The notes: a model not told the origin generated them from the sequence alone. 64,000 nt of DNA from Spiroplasma litorale (GCF_001267155.1 NZ_CP012357.1:868001-932000); one strand, 5' to 3'; positions 1-10,394 are shown, counted from the stretch's first letter. A program made the numbers and translations.

Positions 1-1176
1 AATTGAACCAAAAATATATGTTGAAAAACAAATTCAGTTTATATAGATTGATCTTGAAATTAATGATTTATAGTTTCTGGTTATAAAATATGGTATGGAT
101 TCATTTCCCATCATTAGATCTCTTTCATATCTTTTGACATTTGAAAAGAGTAAGGTAAAGTCTGCTAAACTTATACCAAAAAATCCAAGTGATATTATTA
201 ATAATAATATTGAGAAGAAAGGATACATTACATCTTCTTTTTTAAGACCTATATATTTTGTTATTGTATCATCAGTTTTATAATAAACAGCCAACATTAA
301 AGAAGTCATTATTATTCCTGCAAGACCTACCGCAAACAATAAAAAGACTCTTAATTTTTCACTTTTTATTTCTTTTCCTATTTCCCTAGGAATAATATTT
401 GCTTCGCGAAATCTTTTTTTATAACTATTTTGTTCTTTATAAGGATTATAGTTATTAGCAGTTGCGTTTGCATAATTTTGATTACTATTATAGTACATGT
501 TTTGACCATTATGAAATTGATTTATATTAGAAAATTCATTATAACCATATTGCATTTGGTTATTAAATCCATTGTAATTATCAAAATTAACTGGTTTTGA
601 GTTTTCATTTACATATCCATTACTTAAATAATTGTGATTGTATGGATCAAAATATTTTCTTGGATAGCTTGCTTCATTTTGATAATAGTTTTGATAGTTA
701 TCATTAACATTTCTTCTTTCAAAATCTAAATAATCTTGTCTATAATTAGCTGGGTTAATTCTATTATTTTGATAATTGTTATATTGTTCTGGATAATAAC
801 CACTTTGTTGAATATAATTTTGATTAGGATTATAATTTTGTATTTGTTGGTTTTCAAATTGATGATATTGATTATTTCTTAATCTATTATTATTAATTAA
901 ATTTTGTTGATAAGTTTGTATGTCATTTACTTGACTATTTTGTTGACTCATGTTTTGAGGTTGATTATTAATTTGTTGTTGTAAAGGGTTATAACTTTGA
1001 TAACCATTATATTGTTGCTGACTTTGGTTTTGAGGTGCTAAGCCATATTGTTGTTGAGGGTTTTGATTATATTGCTGAGGTGCTTGATTTGGTACACCAA
1101 AATCTCCAACATTTTGAAAATTTTGTTGGTTATTCTGAACACTATTTGGTTTAAAAAAATCCACTATTTTGCTCAT
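1..1176 (-). CDS. Gln/Asn-rich multi-pass membrane protein (3' end off window)
   Basis: Function not recognised. The first 255 residues or so are low complexity, dominated by Asn, Gln and Tyr with Pro and Gly. A basic stretch around residues 255-275 leads into hydrophobic segments near 276-300 and 318-345. An apparent stop at 34-36 is TGA, read as Trp here, so the frame stays open through base 1 and the gene leaves the window with another hydrophobic stretch. The start has a strong AAAAGGGG ribosome binding site upstream. Layout (Asn-rich N-terminus, C-terminal membrane helices) recalls, from memory only, the MSC_0882-type membrane proteins of mycoplasmas. The Q/N tract could be a prion-like or interaction region; that is inference. 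Confidence 0.8.
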
Positions 1177-1205
1177 AAAAATGCCCCTTTTTTATAAGAC
1201 CAATT

Positions 1206-1472
1206 TTAAATTTTCTGTGAACGATATGATTTTTTAACTTTTGCTAATTCTATTTCAAAATCATTTCTTAGATTTTCAAACTTTTCTAATCTTTTGAATT
1301 CATCTCCACTTACTTCTTCTTTTTCATATATAAATTTACGATTTTTTTTAAATAATATAAATATATATGACCCTATACATAATATACCTATCATTAAAAA
1401 AATTAGTAAAACTACTCATAACGGTAATGAAAAATCCAATACTTTAAATGAAAAATCAGATAAGTTTATCAT
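1206..1472 (-). CDS. Small single-pass membrane protein, 88 aa
   Basis: Function not recognised. The start at 1472 follows a good ribosome binding site (AAAGGTGA). An in-frame TGA (Trp, residue 19) lies just before a hydrophobic segment at about residues 19-42. The rest is a charged, probably helical tail rich in Lys and Glu, so it looks like an N-in or N-out single-span protein with a cytoplasmic coiled tail. It is the upstream neighbour, on the same strand, of the Q/N-rich membrane protein and may share its transcript. Confidence 0.7.
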
Positions 1473-1608
1473 AATATTCACCTTTTTTTGTTAGCCCTAA
1501 TTGCAATATTTGTTTACAATTGTTTATATAATACCATATTTTTATATTTTTTATATTATTTTTTTTTATATAATTAATATACTTATATGTGTTTAAGAAA
1601 GGAAAATT

Positions 1609-2046
1609 ATGAGTAATAAATGAAAAAAATATGATGTTGACGAATTAACAGATTTAGAGTATGAAGTTGCAATAAACAGTTCAACAGAACCACCATTTCA
1701 AAATAAATATTGAGACGAAAAAAGAAAAGGAATTTATGTAGACATTTTATCTGGGGAACCTCTTTTTATAAGTAGTAATAAATTTGATTCTGGTTGCGGA
1801 TGGCCTAGTTTTACAAGACCTATTAATGATGATTTAATTAATGAAATTGAAGATAATTCTTATAATATGAAGAGAATTGAAGTTAGAACCAAAAATAGCA
1901 ATATTCATTTGGGTCATGTTTTTAAAGATGGTCCCATAAATGATGGCGGTTTAAGATACTGTATCAATTCAGCCTCATTAAGATTTATACCAATAGAAGA
2001 GATGGAAAAAGAAGGATATTCAGAATATATTAAACTTGTAAAATAA
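1609..2046 (+). CDS. msrB: Peptide-methionine (R)-S-oxide reductase
   Basis: MsrB reduces the R epimer of methionine sulfoxide in proteins, an oxidative-damage repair reaction. The 145-residue protein shows the MsrB signatures: GCGWPSF (62-68), HLGHVF with H100 and H103, and [10 protein letters not shown] with the expected catalytic Cys118. Cys63 could serve as resolving residue. The two CxxC zinc pairs of many MsrB proteins are absent. Three TGA codons read as Trp. A ribosome binding site (AAGAAAGGA) precedes the ATG. The gene is convergent with pyrD, and IS3 copy 1 sits exactly between the two stop codons. Confidence 0.93.
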
Positions 2047-2057
2047 AAAAACCAAAT

Positions 2058-3320
2058 TGAAATTGTCAATTAAAATTGACATTAAAAAGATACTTTCTCC
2101 ATACGAATTTCGTATGGAGTTTTTTTTATGATTTAGACAAGGTCTAACGTAATTATAAAACTCTATATAGTCAGAGATAATTTTATAAATATTTGAGTGA
2201 TGTAGTTCTTTTACTTTATATGTATATATACATTCATTTTTAAAAGTTCCAAAAAAAGACTCACATGCACCATTATCTGGGGGGTTCCCTCTCCTTGACA
2301 TAGAAATATTTATATTATTATTTTTACATAATCTTTCTCAAGTTTCATTTGTGAATGGTGCCTCCTGATCTGAATGAATTATTTTTGGAGCACCTCTTTT
2401 TTAATAGCACTTATTAAATTTGTATGACATAATTTATTATTAGGACTAACCGATAACTTTCAATCAACAATTTCAGAATTAAACAAATCTTTTATAACAG
2501 ATAGATAAACATTTCCATTAATAGTTTTTATATAAGTTACATCTGTTACTCATTTTTCATTTATATTTTTAGAATTAAAGTTTCTATTTAATAAATTTTC
2601 AAATCTTAATGGACCTGATTTATCATAGTTTGGAACTTTCTTTTTCTTCACTGCTTTTAAACTCATTATTTTCATATATCTATAAACAACTCAAGGGTCT
2701 CATCTTTCTTTAAAGTATTTGTTTAAAAATAAAGTTATCATATTATAACCATATCTTTTTTTAAACAAGTAAAAAAGGCATCTTATCTTAATTGCTAAAA
2801 TTCTATTATAATTTTTATACTTTGGTTTTCCGTTTTTAAGTCATTTTAAATATCCATACCTTGAAACTTTTAAATATAAACAAGATAATTTCAAAGAAAA
2901 CATTCTTTTAACATTAAAAATGGCGAAGTACTTTTCCTTAGTCGTCTTCGCCAAATGCTTTTTTAAAGCTCGTTCCAGTTTCAAAGCCTCTCTTAATTCT
3001 TCGATGCTCATATCATCAGGTTCTTTAAAAATTCAATCATGAGATTTAAATTTTTTAATATTTCCTTTTGCTTGTGTTCCGCTACCTCATTCAAAGGCTC
3101 CTTCACCTTTAACTTTTACCTCTGACTTTCATCTTTTAATTGTGCTAGTACTAATATCAAACTTTAATGCTGCATTTAAAATACCGATTTTTTTTGATTC
3201 CTTAATTATATTAAGTTTTTCGTTTTTTGTTCATTGTTTTGCCATATAAAAAGAACACCTTTCAATAAAATTTTAACAATAAAAGTACTTTTTTACTGTC
3301 AATTTTATTTTAGATGTTCA
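2058..3320 (-). mobile_element. IS3-family insertion sequence, copy 1 (1263 bp)
   Basis: Ends were set by aligning the three copies: left end TGAAATTGTCAATTAAAATT, right end ...GATGTTCA; the reverse complement of the right end gives TGAA(n)AAAATTGACA, an imperfect terminal inverted repeat. The transposase runs right to left. Inside the left end, a hairpin at 2097-2119 followed by eight T (2120-2127) can terminate plus-strand transcription. The element lies between the stop codons of msrB and pyrD. Host sequence on both sides forms matching arms (AATAAAAAAA at 2042-2051 and TTTTTTTATT at 3330-3339), as for a split bidirectional terminator. No target duplication is visible (left AAT, right ATT). 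Confidence 0.88.
2082..3245 (-). pseudogene. IS3-family transposase, frameshifted (copy 1)
   Basis: DDE transposase with an N-terminal helix-turn-helix region (starts MAKQWTKNEK) and a C-terminal rve catalytic domain: D in TDVTYIK, D in HSDQEA, E in ESFFGTFKNE. OrfA and orfB lie in one continuous frame in the consensus of the three copies, rather than in the usual -1 arrangement. Compared with the other copies this one has lost one T from a homopolymer (2397-2402, six instead of seven) and gained one (2120-2127, eight instead of seven). The first breaks the catalytic domain; the second scrambles the C-terminus. Homopolymer sequencing error is a possible alternative. Confidence 0.85.
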
Positions 3321-3337
3321 ATTGAAGAATTTTTTTA

Positions 3338-4282
3338 TTATTTATTTTTTAATTTATATCAATTTCTAGTCTTCTTTACTTTATTTATTAATTCTTCAAC
3401 AGACTCATATCCTAATTCTTTAAGTCTATCTCCTAATTGATTAACAATTTTATAACAAATCAAAGGATCTCACATATTTGCACTAGCAATACCAACTGCG
3501 GTTGCACCAGCCATTAGCATTTCAATAACATCATCAGTTGAACAAACCCCTCCAACACCTATTATTGGAATATCAACTTCATTTGAAACCTGATATACTG
3601 TTTTAATTGCAAGTGGTTTTAAGAAGCTTCCACTAACCCCACCAAATTTATTTGAAAGCACAGGTTCCATTGAGTTAATGTCAATTTTCATACCACTTAA
3701 ACCATTTATCATTGTTAATGCATCAGCACCAGCATCTTTGCAAACTTTTGCTGTCTGAACGATATCTGGTTCTGTTGGAGACATTTTAATGTAAATTGGT
3801 TTTTTTGTTGCTGCTTTTACTTTTATTATTAATTCTTTTAAATAATCATAGTTAGAAGTCATTATAATTGAGTCCTTTTTTACATTAGGACAAGAAACAT
3901 TTAATTCTATAGCATTAATTACTTGTATATTATCTAACATTTCCACCATTTCAACATACTCTTCAATTGAATTACCTGCAATACTTGTAATAACTGGAAC
4001 ATTCATTGAATCTAAAAATTCTATTTTAGTTTCAACAAATTTTTTAATTCCTATATTTTTTAAACCAATTGCATTTATATACCCACCATCAATTTCAGCA
4101 AATCTTGGAGTATTATTGCCTTCTTTTGGTAAATAAGTCACTGTTTTAGTTGTAATTGCACCTAATGTTGCTAAATCATAAATACTATTGAAGTACTCAC
4201 CGTGAATCAATGGACCTGAAGCTATTATTACAGGATTTTTTAAATTAATACCTGGTATTTTTACAGAAAATTTATTTTGCAT
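3338..4282 (-). CDS. pyrD: Dihydroorotate dehydrogenase
   Basis: Oxidises dihydroorotate to orotate in pyrimidine synthesis, using FMN. The 314-residue protein shows the class 1 motifs: ASGPL (21-25), ITTKTVT (43-49), NVSCPN with catalytic Cys131, and the FMN phosphate motif IGVGGV followed by GATAVGIAS. A TGA (Trp) near residue 271 precedes the last 40 residues. A good ribosome binding site (AAGGAG) precedes the ATG. No other pyrimidine gene is next to it. Its leader carries a PyrR-type attenuator, so it is probably pyrimidine-repressed. IS3 copy 1 begins 17 bp after the stop. Confidence 0.92.
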
Positions 4283-4315
4283 TTTTTTCTCCTTATTTTA
4301 AAAAGCAACCATATA

Positions 4316-4392
4316 AAAAGCCTATCAAATGATAGGCAAAATAATGTCTTTTATAAAAAGAAAAATGACATTACTTTTTTGCCTCACTGAAC
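4316..4392 (-). promoter_or_regulatory. PyrR-type attenuator in the pyrD leader
   Basis: On the minus strand three elements follow one another. First, CAGTGAGGC (within 4381-4392) resembles the PyrR-binding loop consensus (UCCAGNGAGGY). Second, an antiterminator pairs GGCAAAAAAGTAATGTC (4367-4383) with GACATTATTTTGCC (4335-4348). Third, a terminator hairpin, GCCTATC-ATTT-GATAGGC (4320-4337), runs into a T tract. The GCC at 4335-4337 is shared by antiterminator and terminator, and the PyrR loop overlaps the 5' arm of the antiterminator, so the two folds exclude each other. This is the layout of known PyrR attenuators; PyrR itself is not in this window. Confidence 0.7.
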
Positions 4393-4431
4393 AAATTTAA
4401 AGTATACTTTTCCTTAATATTATATATAAAT

Positions 4432-4467
4432 AAAATAAAAAATCACAAAATTGTGATTTTTTATTTT
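4432..4467. terminator. Intrinsic terminator, 17-bp perfect stem, hit by the IS1202-like element
   Basis: Arms at 4432-4448 and 4451-4467 are perfectly complementary with a two-base loop, and T-rich tracts lie on both sides, so it can work in both directions. It probably ended the minus-strand gene now at 6083-6574, just upstream of the pyrD promoter. The target duplication of the neighbouring element starts in the loop and covers the whole right arm. Confidence 0.75.
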
Positions 4468-4473
4468 AGGAGA
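4450..4473 (+). repeat. Left target-site duplication (24 bp) of the IS1202-like element
   Basis: Direct copy of 5887-5910 with a single mismatch at the 23rd base. The length fits the long duplications known for the IS1202 group. Confidence 0.8.
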
Positions 4474-5886
4474 TTTTGTAAATAACATATGATATTTTCC
4501 TTATATATAACAAATTAAAATTTCCCAAACTATAATTATTTTATTGGGAGGTTTAAAATGAGAAGATATTTAAAAATGAATGAAAAAAAGAGAATGGAAA
4601 TTATCAAAGACGTTATAGATCAAAAAATAACAAAAGAGTCAGCTTCTATAAAGTTATGTCAAACAATTAGAAATGTAAATATATTAATTAATAAATATAA
4701 AAAAAATTGGTTACATAGCTTTTATTCATAAGAATACTGGCAGATTGTCTTGCAGAAGAATTAGCAGTGATATTAGTCAAAAAATAATTAAATTATATAA
4801 AGATGAATTTTGTGACTATAATTACAAACACTTTTAAGAAAAGTTGCTAGAAAATTATAATATAAAAGTTTCGTATACATATTTACTTAGTTTATTAAAG
4901 GAAAATAACATGTATTCTCCAAGAATACATAGAGTAACTAAAAAAATAATTAAACAAGAAATAGCTAACAGTTTAAAAAATCAAAATATAAAAAATATAA
5001 AAAAAAGAGTATTTAAATACTTTATTAAGTATTGAAAATAGTTATCCGATGCAACATAGAAAAACTGAGTTTGGAGAAAGGTTGCAAACAGATGCTTCTG
5101 TACATTACTGAATTAAAGAAGAAAAATGATATCTACATGGTTTTATTGATGATGCTACTGGCAAAATATTGGCTTTATATTTTGACACTGAAGAAACTCT
5201 TATGGGTTATTACAATATCACAAAGAAAGTTTTGCTTAACTATGGAATTCCTAAAGAAATATTGACAGACAAAAGAACGGTATTTTGAAGTCCAAAAGAA
5301 AAGGATTCAGATCTACATTCTGACTCCTTAACACAATACGGATTTTTGTGTCACAACTTAGGAATAAAATTAACAACATCTAGCGTTCCACAAACCAAAG
5401 GTCGTATTGAAAGGTTGTGAAATACACTTCAAGATCACCTGCCAAAGGAACTTAAAGAAAATAATATATCAACTATAAACCAAGCTAATTTGTTTTTAGA
5501 TGAATATATAGATAAATATAGATTTTTATTTATCTAGAAGATTTGAAAGAACAGTAAATAAGGGTTCAACTATAAAATACCAAAATAAGTACTATATTCA
5601 GCATTCAAATGGAGAACCAGTATTTTATAAAAATAAAACAAAAATAATGGTTGTTGAGACATTTGATGGAAAACTATATTCAAACTCATATAGCGAATGA
5701 ACGCCTTTATTAGAAGTGTTACAAAATTCTACTTATAAAGAGGTGTATGAAGATAAAAACCCGGCTGAGATAAATAAAATTTATAAGCCAATAAAAACAA
5801 GCAGTCCTTGAAAGTATACTAATTGAATATTTTATAAAAACTCAAAAAATAAAGTTTTAGGAAAAATTAATTAGTTATTGACAAAA
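4474..5886 (+). mobile_element. ISNCY/IS1202-like insertion sequence, degenerate (1413 bp)
   Basis: Ends are imperfect inverted repeats of about 29 bp: left TTTTGTAAATAAC..., right (reversed) TTTTGTCAATAAC.... They are flanked by a 24-bp direct repeat (4450-4473 and 5887-5910). One transposase frame fills the element and is broken in several places. The left duplication boundary falls in the loop of a perfect terminator hairpin, so this family too inserted into a terminator. Confidence 0.8.
4558..5874 (+). pseudogene. ISNCY (IS1202 group) transposase, multiply frameshifted
   Basis: It begins after a strong ribosome binding site (GGGAGG) with a helix-turn-helix-like start (MRRYLKMNEKKRM). A retroviral-integrase-like core follows: TDASVHYW, FIDDATGKILALYFD, ILTDKRTVFW and KGRIERLWNTL, which supply plausible D, D and E residues. 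Restoring the protein needs frame changes near 4725, about 5030 and about 5540, and there are in-frame TAA/TAG codons near 4728 and 4836. The C-terminal part is open again to TAG at 5872-5874. Clearly dead. Confidence 0.85.
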
Positions 5887-5910
5887 ATTGTGATTTTTTA
5901 TTTTAGGAAA
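5887..5910 (+). repeat. Right target-site duplication (24 bp) of the IS1202-like element
   Basis: Pairs with 4450-4473, one mismatch. It carries a second copy of the right arm of the terminator at 4432-4467. The 170 bp that follow, up to the next gene, show only a weak GCTAAT/ATTAGC hairpin. Confidence 0.8.
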
Positions 5911-6082
5911 TTTTTTAAGTTGATTGGTATATGATTATTTAAATTATTATTAAGTGTTGTGCTAATTTATTTGTGCTTTGTTTTTTATTAGCAGATTTCC
6001 ATCTACTAATATTAAAATTATATTTAATTATAAAAATAAATCTATTAAAATAAAATTTTGTTATATTTTAAAAATATTTTTA

Positions 6083-6574
6083 TTAATTTCAGCTTGCAAC
6101 CAATGCATCGATAATATCATTTTTTCATTCAACAATATCAATGTCGTTAACAAAGAAGTCGATAAATTGATCTCTAAAATTAATAATTAAATTTGCTGAA
6201 AAGTCACTTTCTTCAATATCTAACTCGTTTAATTTTGCAATTATTTCAGCTGGATATTCAGGGTTAAATGAAATTGATTGGACACAATCTTCTGCAAAGA
6301 ATTCTGCATCCCCTTCTTCTTGCAATGCTCCCACTAAATTTGAATAAATCTCTTCATCTTCAAGGGTATTTTTTTTAACTTCTTCTGAAATTTCTTCTAT
6401 TGATTTCCCTTGTTCTTTCATGTCATCATAAACTTTATCAATTTCTTCTCCAAAAATTAAAATTGCAAAGTATGAACTCATACCTGCAACTAATTCTTCA
6501 AACATTTTATCTGCTGTTTCATCTGGTAGTTCATCAATAAAATTACTGATACTTTTTGCTTGTTCTTCTGTCAT
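6083..6574 (-). CDS. Acidic protein of unknown function, 163 aa
   Basis: Not recognised. Strongly acidic and predicted mostly helical, with no membrane segment or signal peptide, so probably cytoplasmic. The start MTEEQAKSIS follows a strong ribosome binding site (AAGGAG). An apparent stop at 6125-6127 is TGA; the true end is TAA at 6083-6085, adding a C-terminus that ends ALVASWN. It stands alone between nadE and the IS1202-like element. Confidence 0.75.
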
Positions 6575-6646
6575 TAATTTATTCTCCTTAACTTAATTAA
6601 TTATCTAATAAATTTAAGATAATTTTCATTTTTCTTTTAATTTAAA

Positions 6647-7396
6647 TTAAATTTCATTAATTGATTTTAATGGTTTTGTTGCCAATTGTCTTTTATGACT
6701 TGATATATTATGTAAATATTCTATTCTTTTTTTAACATTTTCAGGAACATTTAATCCCTCTAAATAATCATCGATTAAATCATAACTAAAACCAATTTCA
6801 CTTTCATCAGTTTGATTTTCTCACAATCCAGCGGTTGGAGCTCTATCTATTATTGAAGCAGGTACATTCAATAGTTTTGCAGCATTTTTTACATCTCTTT
6901 TAAGCATATGAACTAAAGGAACTAAATCAACTCCCCCATCACCATATTTAGTAAAGTAACCAATATGTCATTCACATGCATTATCAGTACCTAAAACTAA
7001 ATAATTATTTGATTGAGCAAGTGCATAAAGTGTTGTCATTCTTAGTCTGGCCTTTATGTTTGCCATAGCAAGTTTGTTTTCATTATTAGTTTTATTAATA
7101 ATTTCAGATTTTAATCCATTGAATGTATTTAATAAATCAATTTCAACAATATTTTTTAAATTTAAATTATTTACTAATTCATTTTTACATTTTAAATCTA
7201 ATTCACTTGATTCACAAGGCATTCAAACAACTAAATAATTATCTGGAAAAGCTAATTTTGCAAGAGCGGCTACAACAGCTGAGTCAATTCCTCCACTAAT
7301 TCCAACTACAACACCTTTTTGATTAGCATTTTTAACTTCTTCTTTAATTCAATTTACTAAATAATTAGTATAGTCATTCATTTTTTCATTATTCAT
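6647..7396 (-). CDS. nadE: NAD+ synthetase
   Basis: Converts nicotinate adenine dinucleotide to NAD+ using ATP and ammonia. The 249-residue protein is the short, ammonia-dependent form without a glutaminase domain. The ATP pyrophosphatase P-loop SGGIDS is at 34-39. Further motifs are NIKARLRM, LGTDNACEW, YFTKYGDGGVDLVPL and APTAGLWENQTDESEIG. Three TGA codons read as Trp. The start lies one base past the obg stop, and a GGATGGA tract inside the end of obg is the likely ribosome binding site, so translation is probably coupled. Confidence 0.92.
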
Positions 7397-7397
7397 A

Positions 7398-8693
7398 TTA
7401 GTCCATCCATTCTAATTCAATATCGAATATTTTTACAAGATCTCCTTTTTTAGCGCCTTTTTCACGTAATAAATCATATACTCCCATTTTTTTTAATTTT
7501 TCATTAAATAATAATAAATTATCATATGTTGATATTGGTGTTTTTAAATAGATTTTTCTAACATCTTCACCTTTAATTACTCATTTATTTTCAGAGAACT
7601 TCTCGATTTCTAGGTCTTTTAATTGTCCTTCAAATTTATAAAGTTTAAAGTTATTAACTTTACTCAATTCTATGAATTTATCTTTACCTAATAGATTATT
7701 ATTTTCTAAAGTATCACCAATTAATAACAATAAATCATTAATGTTTTCTTTTTTTAATCCCGATGTTTGGATGATAGTTTTATCTTTGTATTTTTCTTTA
7801 AAATATAAAACATTAATTTTTGCTTCTTCTAAATCTATTTTATTTGCAATAATAATCTCAAATCTTTTTTCTAAATCAAGGTTGTAAGTAACCAATTCTT
7901 TTCTGATAAGTTCATAATTTTTAATTACATCATCAGTTCCATAATTTCCTGACATATCAATGATATGACAAATAATTTTGCATCGCTCAATATGACGTAA
8001 AAATTCAAAACCTAAACCTTTACCTTGACTAGCCCCTTCAATAAGTCCAGGTAAATCAGCCACAACAAAAGTTCTATTTTTTTTATCAATACAAAGTCCT
8101 AACTGTGGATTTAGAGTTGTAAAAGGATAATCTGCTATTGTTGGTCGCGAATTAGATATTGCTCTTAACATTGTTGACTTACCTGCATTTGGAAGTCCAA
8201 CAAAACCAACATCTGCAAGTACCTTTAACTCTGCTTTAATGTTTATATTTTGTCCTAGATCTCCAGCTTCAAAATTTGTTGGCGCTCTATTTCTAGAGTT
8301 TGCAAATCTTGCATTACCTTTTCCACCTTTTCCACCTTTTGCAATAATTTCCTTTTGATTGTGATATATAAAATCAGCAAGTAACTCATTAGTATCAGCA
8401 TTATATATTACAGTTCCGACAGGAACTTTAATAACTGTATCATTACCATTTTTACCGTGCATATTTTTAATATCGCCTTTAAAACCATCTTCTGCATGAT
8501 AAAATTTTTTAAGTTTTAAATCTAGTAATGAAGTTTTACCTTCATCAGCGATAAAAATAATATCACCACCATCACCACCATCACCACCATTTGGACCACC
8601 ATTTGGTACGTAAAGTTCTTTTCTAAAAGAGACAGCACCATCGCCACCTTTTCCAGCTTTTATATTAAAATAAGCTAAATCTACAAATTTCAT
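7398..8693 (-). CDS. obg: GTPase Obg, 50S ribosome assembly
   Basis: Obg-family GTPase that binds the large ribosomal subunit and links assembly to nucleotide state. Domains in order: the Gly-rich Obg fold (1-158, with GGPNGGDGGDGG at 32-43), the G domain (G1 GLPNAGKS 166-173, G3 DLPG 213-216, NKID around 288) and a C-terminal OCT domain (about 362-431). A TGA (Trp) near residue 371 lies in the OCT domain, so the protein is 431 residues, the normal length. The upstream ribosome binding site is weak. nadE follows at once. Confidence 0.95.
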
Positions 8694-8708
8694 AAAATAC
8701 CACTATTT

Positions 8709-9059
8709 CTAATTTTCTTTAATATTTGAAACTTTAATTTCTCCACTAATTAACTGGTCATAACAATCAATACATAAAAATGTTGGCGCTCCAATCGATG
8801 AATTATAATCATCAACTTCTTGTCAAGCTTCTATTGGGTCTTTTAATAAAGAATCTAATTCACTATCACTAATATTTGGATTATTATCGTGAATTTCTTT
8901 TACAACTAAGCCTATTTCTTTAGGACAATTAATAGAAGTATACATTATTTCTTCTAACCCACACAAAGAACAACCAACACCAAATGCTTGGGCCATTATA
9001 TTATCATAATCATTAAATTCTCTAAAGTCTTCTATACTGAAAAATTCTTTTTTATTCAT
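8709..9059 (-). CDS. Two-CxxC protein, possible zinc ribbon, 116 aa
   Basis: Not recognised. It has two Cys pairs, CSLC (about 31-34) and CIDC (about 97-100), spaced as expected for one structural zinc or metal site, in a small acidic protein. One TGA (Trp) lies between them. It begins five bases after the stop of the upstream TPR-like gene and ends 15 bases before obg, so it is an internal member of that operon. Cytoplasmic by composition. Confidence 0.7.
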
Positions 9060-9064
9060 AACTA

Positions 9065-9808
9065 TTAAATCATATCATTTAATTCATTTAAAATTAACAT
9101 AACATTAGAATGATTATGTACAATAGAATTAATAATTGATGGATCAGGGTTTACATCAAGTGATTTAAATGCCTTTAATATAATTGAAATTGTTAAGTCA
9201 TTAATATTAAAGTTATTTAATGAAAAACCTGGAAACTTTAAATAATAATAAGAATTAAGAATACTCAAAGCAATATTATATAGTGAAGGATTATAATGAT
9301 ATATCGTTTTTTCCAATTGTAACTCAATTGATTTTAATAAAGTTTGTGTCTCAACAACATTGAACTTTGCAGGATTTAAAGAAAAACTAAATTTATTTTT
9401 ATTAACTAAAAATTCCATGTCAATTTTTTGTTCTATTAAAATCATTAACAAAAACGTTTTATTTTCATCAATATTTACTGATTTTATAAGATATTTTTTT
9501 ATATCCTCAATTATTTTTCTTGCATTTAATTCACGTAAAAAGTCAAATGCAATAAGATGTGATTGTTGATCACTAACATCATTCATAACATTTACAACTC
9601 TTTCTAAACTTCATGATACTAGTTTATTTTGATTTTGTTGGATGTGTTCTTTTATATAATTGTTTCAGTTTAATAAGTATTTTTCAAATTTTTCAGGAAT
9701 ATATGGAGCAAGTAGTTCTTCATTAATTATTTTTAATGCATCATCAAAATTATTTTTATCAATAAGAGTACTTAATTTTTTTGTAACCTCTTCATAGTAA
9801 TTTGACAT
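9065..9808 (-). CDS. TPR-like protein, probable DUF3196 family, 247 aa
   Basis: Helical protein starting MSNYYEEVTKKL. An N-terminal repeat-like segment, FDDALKIINEEL-PYIPEKFE (about residues 19-42), matches what I remember of the Mollicutes DUF3196 family, which has a tetratricopeptide-like fold. The family function is unknown. Two TGA codons (Trp) in the first third would hide the true start. The chosen ATG has an AGGATAGGTG ribosome binding site, and TATA-rich sequence upstream suggests a promoter. First gene of the run leading into obg-nadE. Confidence 0.7.
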
Positions 9809-9858
9809 TATTACACCTATCCTGTTTCTATATAATTAATTGTATCATTTTATAAAAA

Positions 9859-9915
9859 AACCTTTTATATATAATGCTCACGAACAAATAATGCAAGCAT
9901 CATATATAAAAGGTT
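9859..9915 (-). terminator. Terminator after rplS
   Basis: The arms ending AACC and GGTT pair over about 20 bases (AACCTTTTATATAT with ATATATAAAAGGTT, plus ATGCT/AGCAT), followed on the minus strand by seven T. Confidence 0.8.
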
Positions 9916-9938
9916 ATTATATTAAAAATATTTACTTT

Positions 9939-10394
9939 TTATTTTTCTTCTTTATTAGATTCTACTGGTTTAGCTTCAACTTTTTTTGTTGCTGGTTTTT
10001 TAACTGCAGCAGCTTTTTCAGCATTTTTTTTATCTTTTGATACAATAATCTCTTTAATTCTTGCTGCTTTACCTGATAATTTTCTAATGTAGTAAATTCT
10101 AGCTCTACGTACACGTCCTCTTTTTAAAACATCTATAGAGTCAACTATTGGTGAGTGAACTGGAAATGTTCTTTCAACAAATACACCATTTGAGTTTTTT
10201 CTAACACAAACTGAAAAAGTTATTCCACTTCCTTGTGTTTTAATTACAACACCTTCAAATGCCTGTATACGGTATTTTTCACCCTCTTTAATTTTTACAT
10301 TTACTCTTATAGTGTCTCCAGAAGTAAATCTAGGTAACTTGTCATTTAATTGTTCATCAACTATTGATTTAGTTGTTTTAGTTAACATATTCAT
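9939..10394 (-). CDS. rplS: 50S ribosomal protein L19 with Lys/Ala-rich tail
   Basis: Structural protein at the subunit interface of the 50S ribosome. The conserved L19 core fills residues 1-120 (motifs [61 protein letters not shown]). An extra C-terminal tail of about 30 residues, rich in Lys, Ala and Pro, includes [12 protein letters not shown]. Typical L19 is about 115 residues, so the tail is an addition. rpsP at the head of the same operon has a similar KKPAT tail. Strong ribosome binding site (AAAGGAG); it starts one base after the trmD stop. Confidence 0.95.
   Translation of the reverse strand: MNMLTKTTKSIVDEQLNDKLPRFTSGDTIRVNVKIKEGEKYRIQAFEGVVIKTQGSGITFSVCVRKNSNGVFVERTFPVHSPIVDSIDVLKRGRVRRARIYYIRKLSGKAARIKEIIVSKDKKNAEKAAAVKKPATKKVEAKPVESNKEEK

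Noticed and set aside
2020-2100. Extension of the copy 1 transposase beyond the IS left end
   Set aside because: The extra residues come from the frame shift at the eight-T run; copies 2 and 3 end at the conserved stop.
9859-9915. Long hairpin after rplS as a small RNA
   Set aside because: It ends in T7 immediately after the stop of the operon; a terminator explains it.
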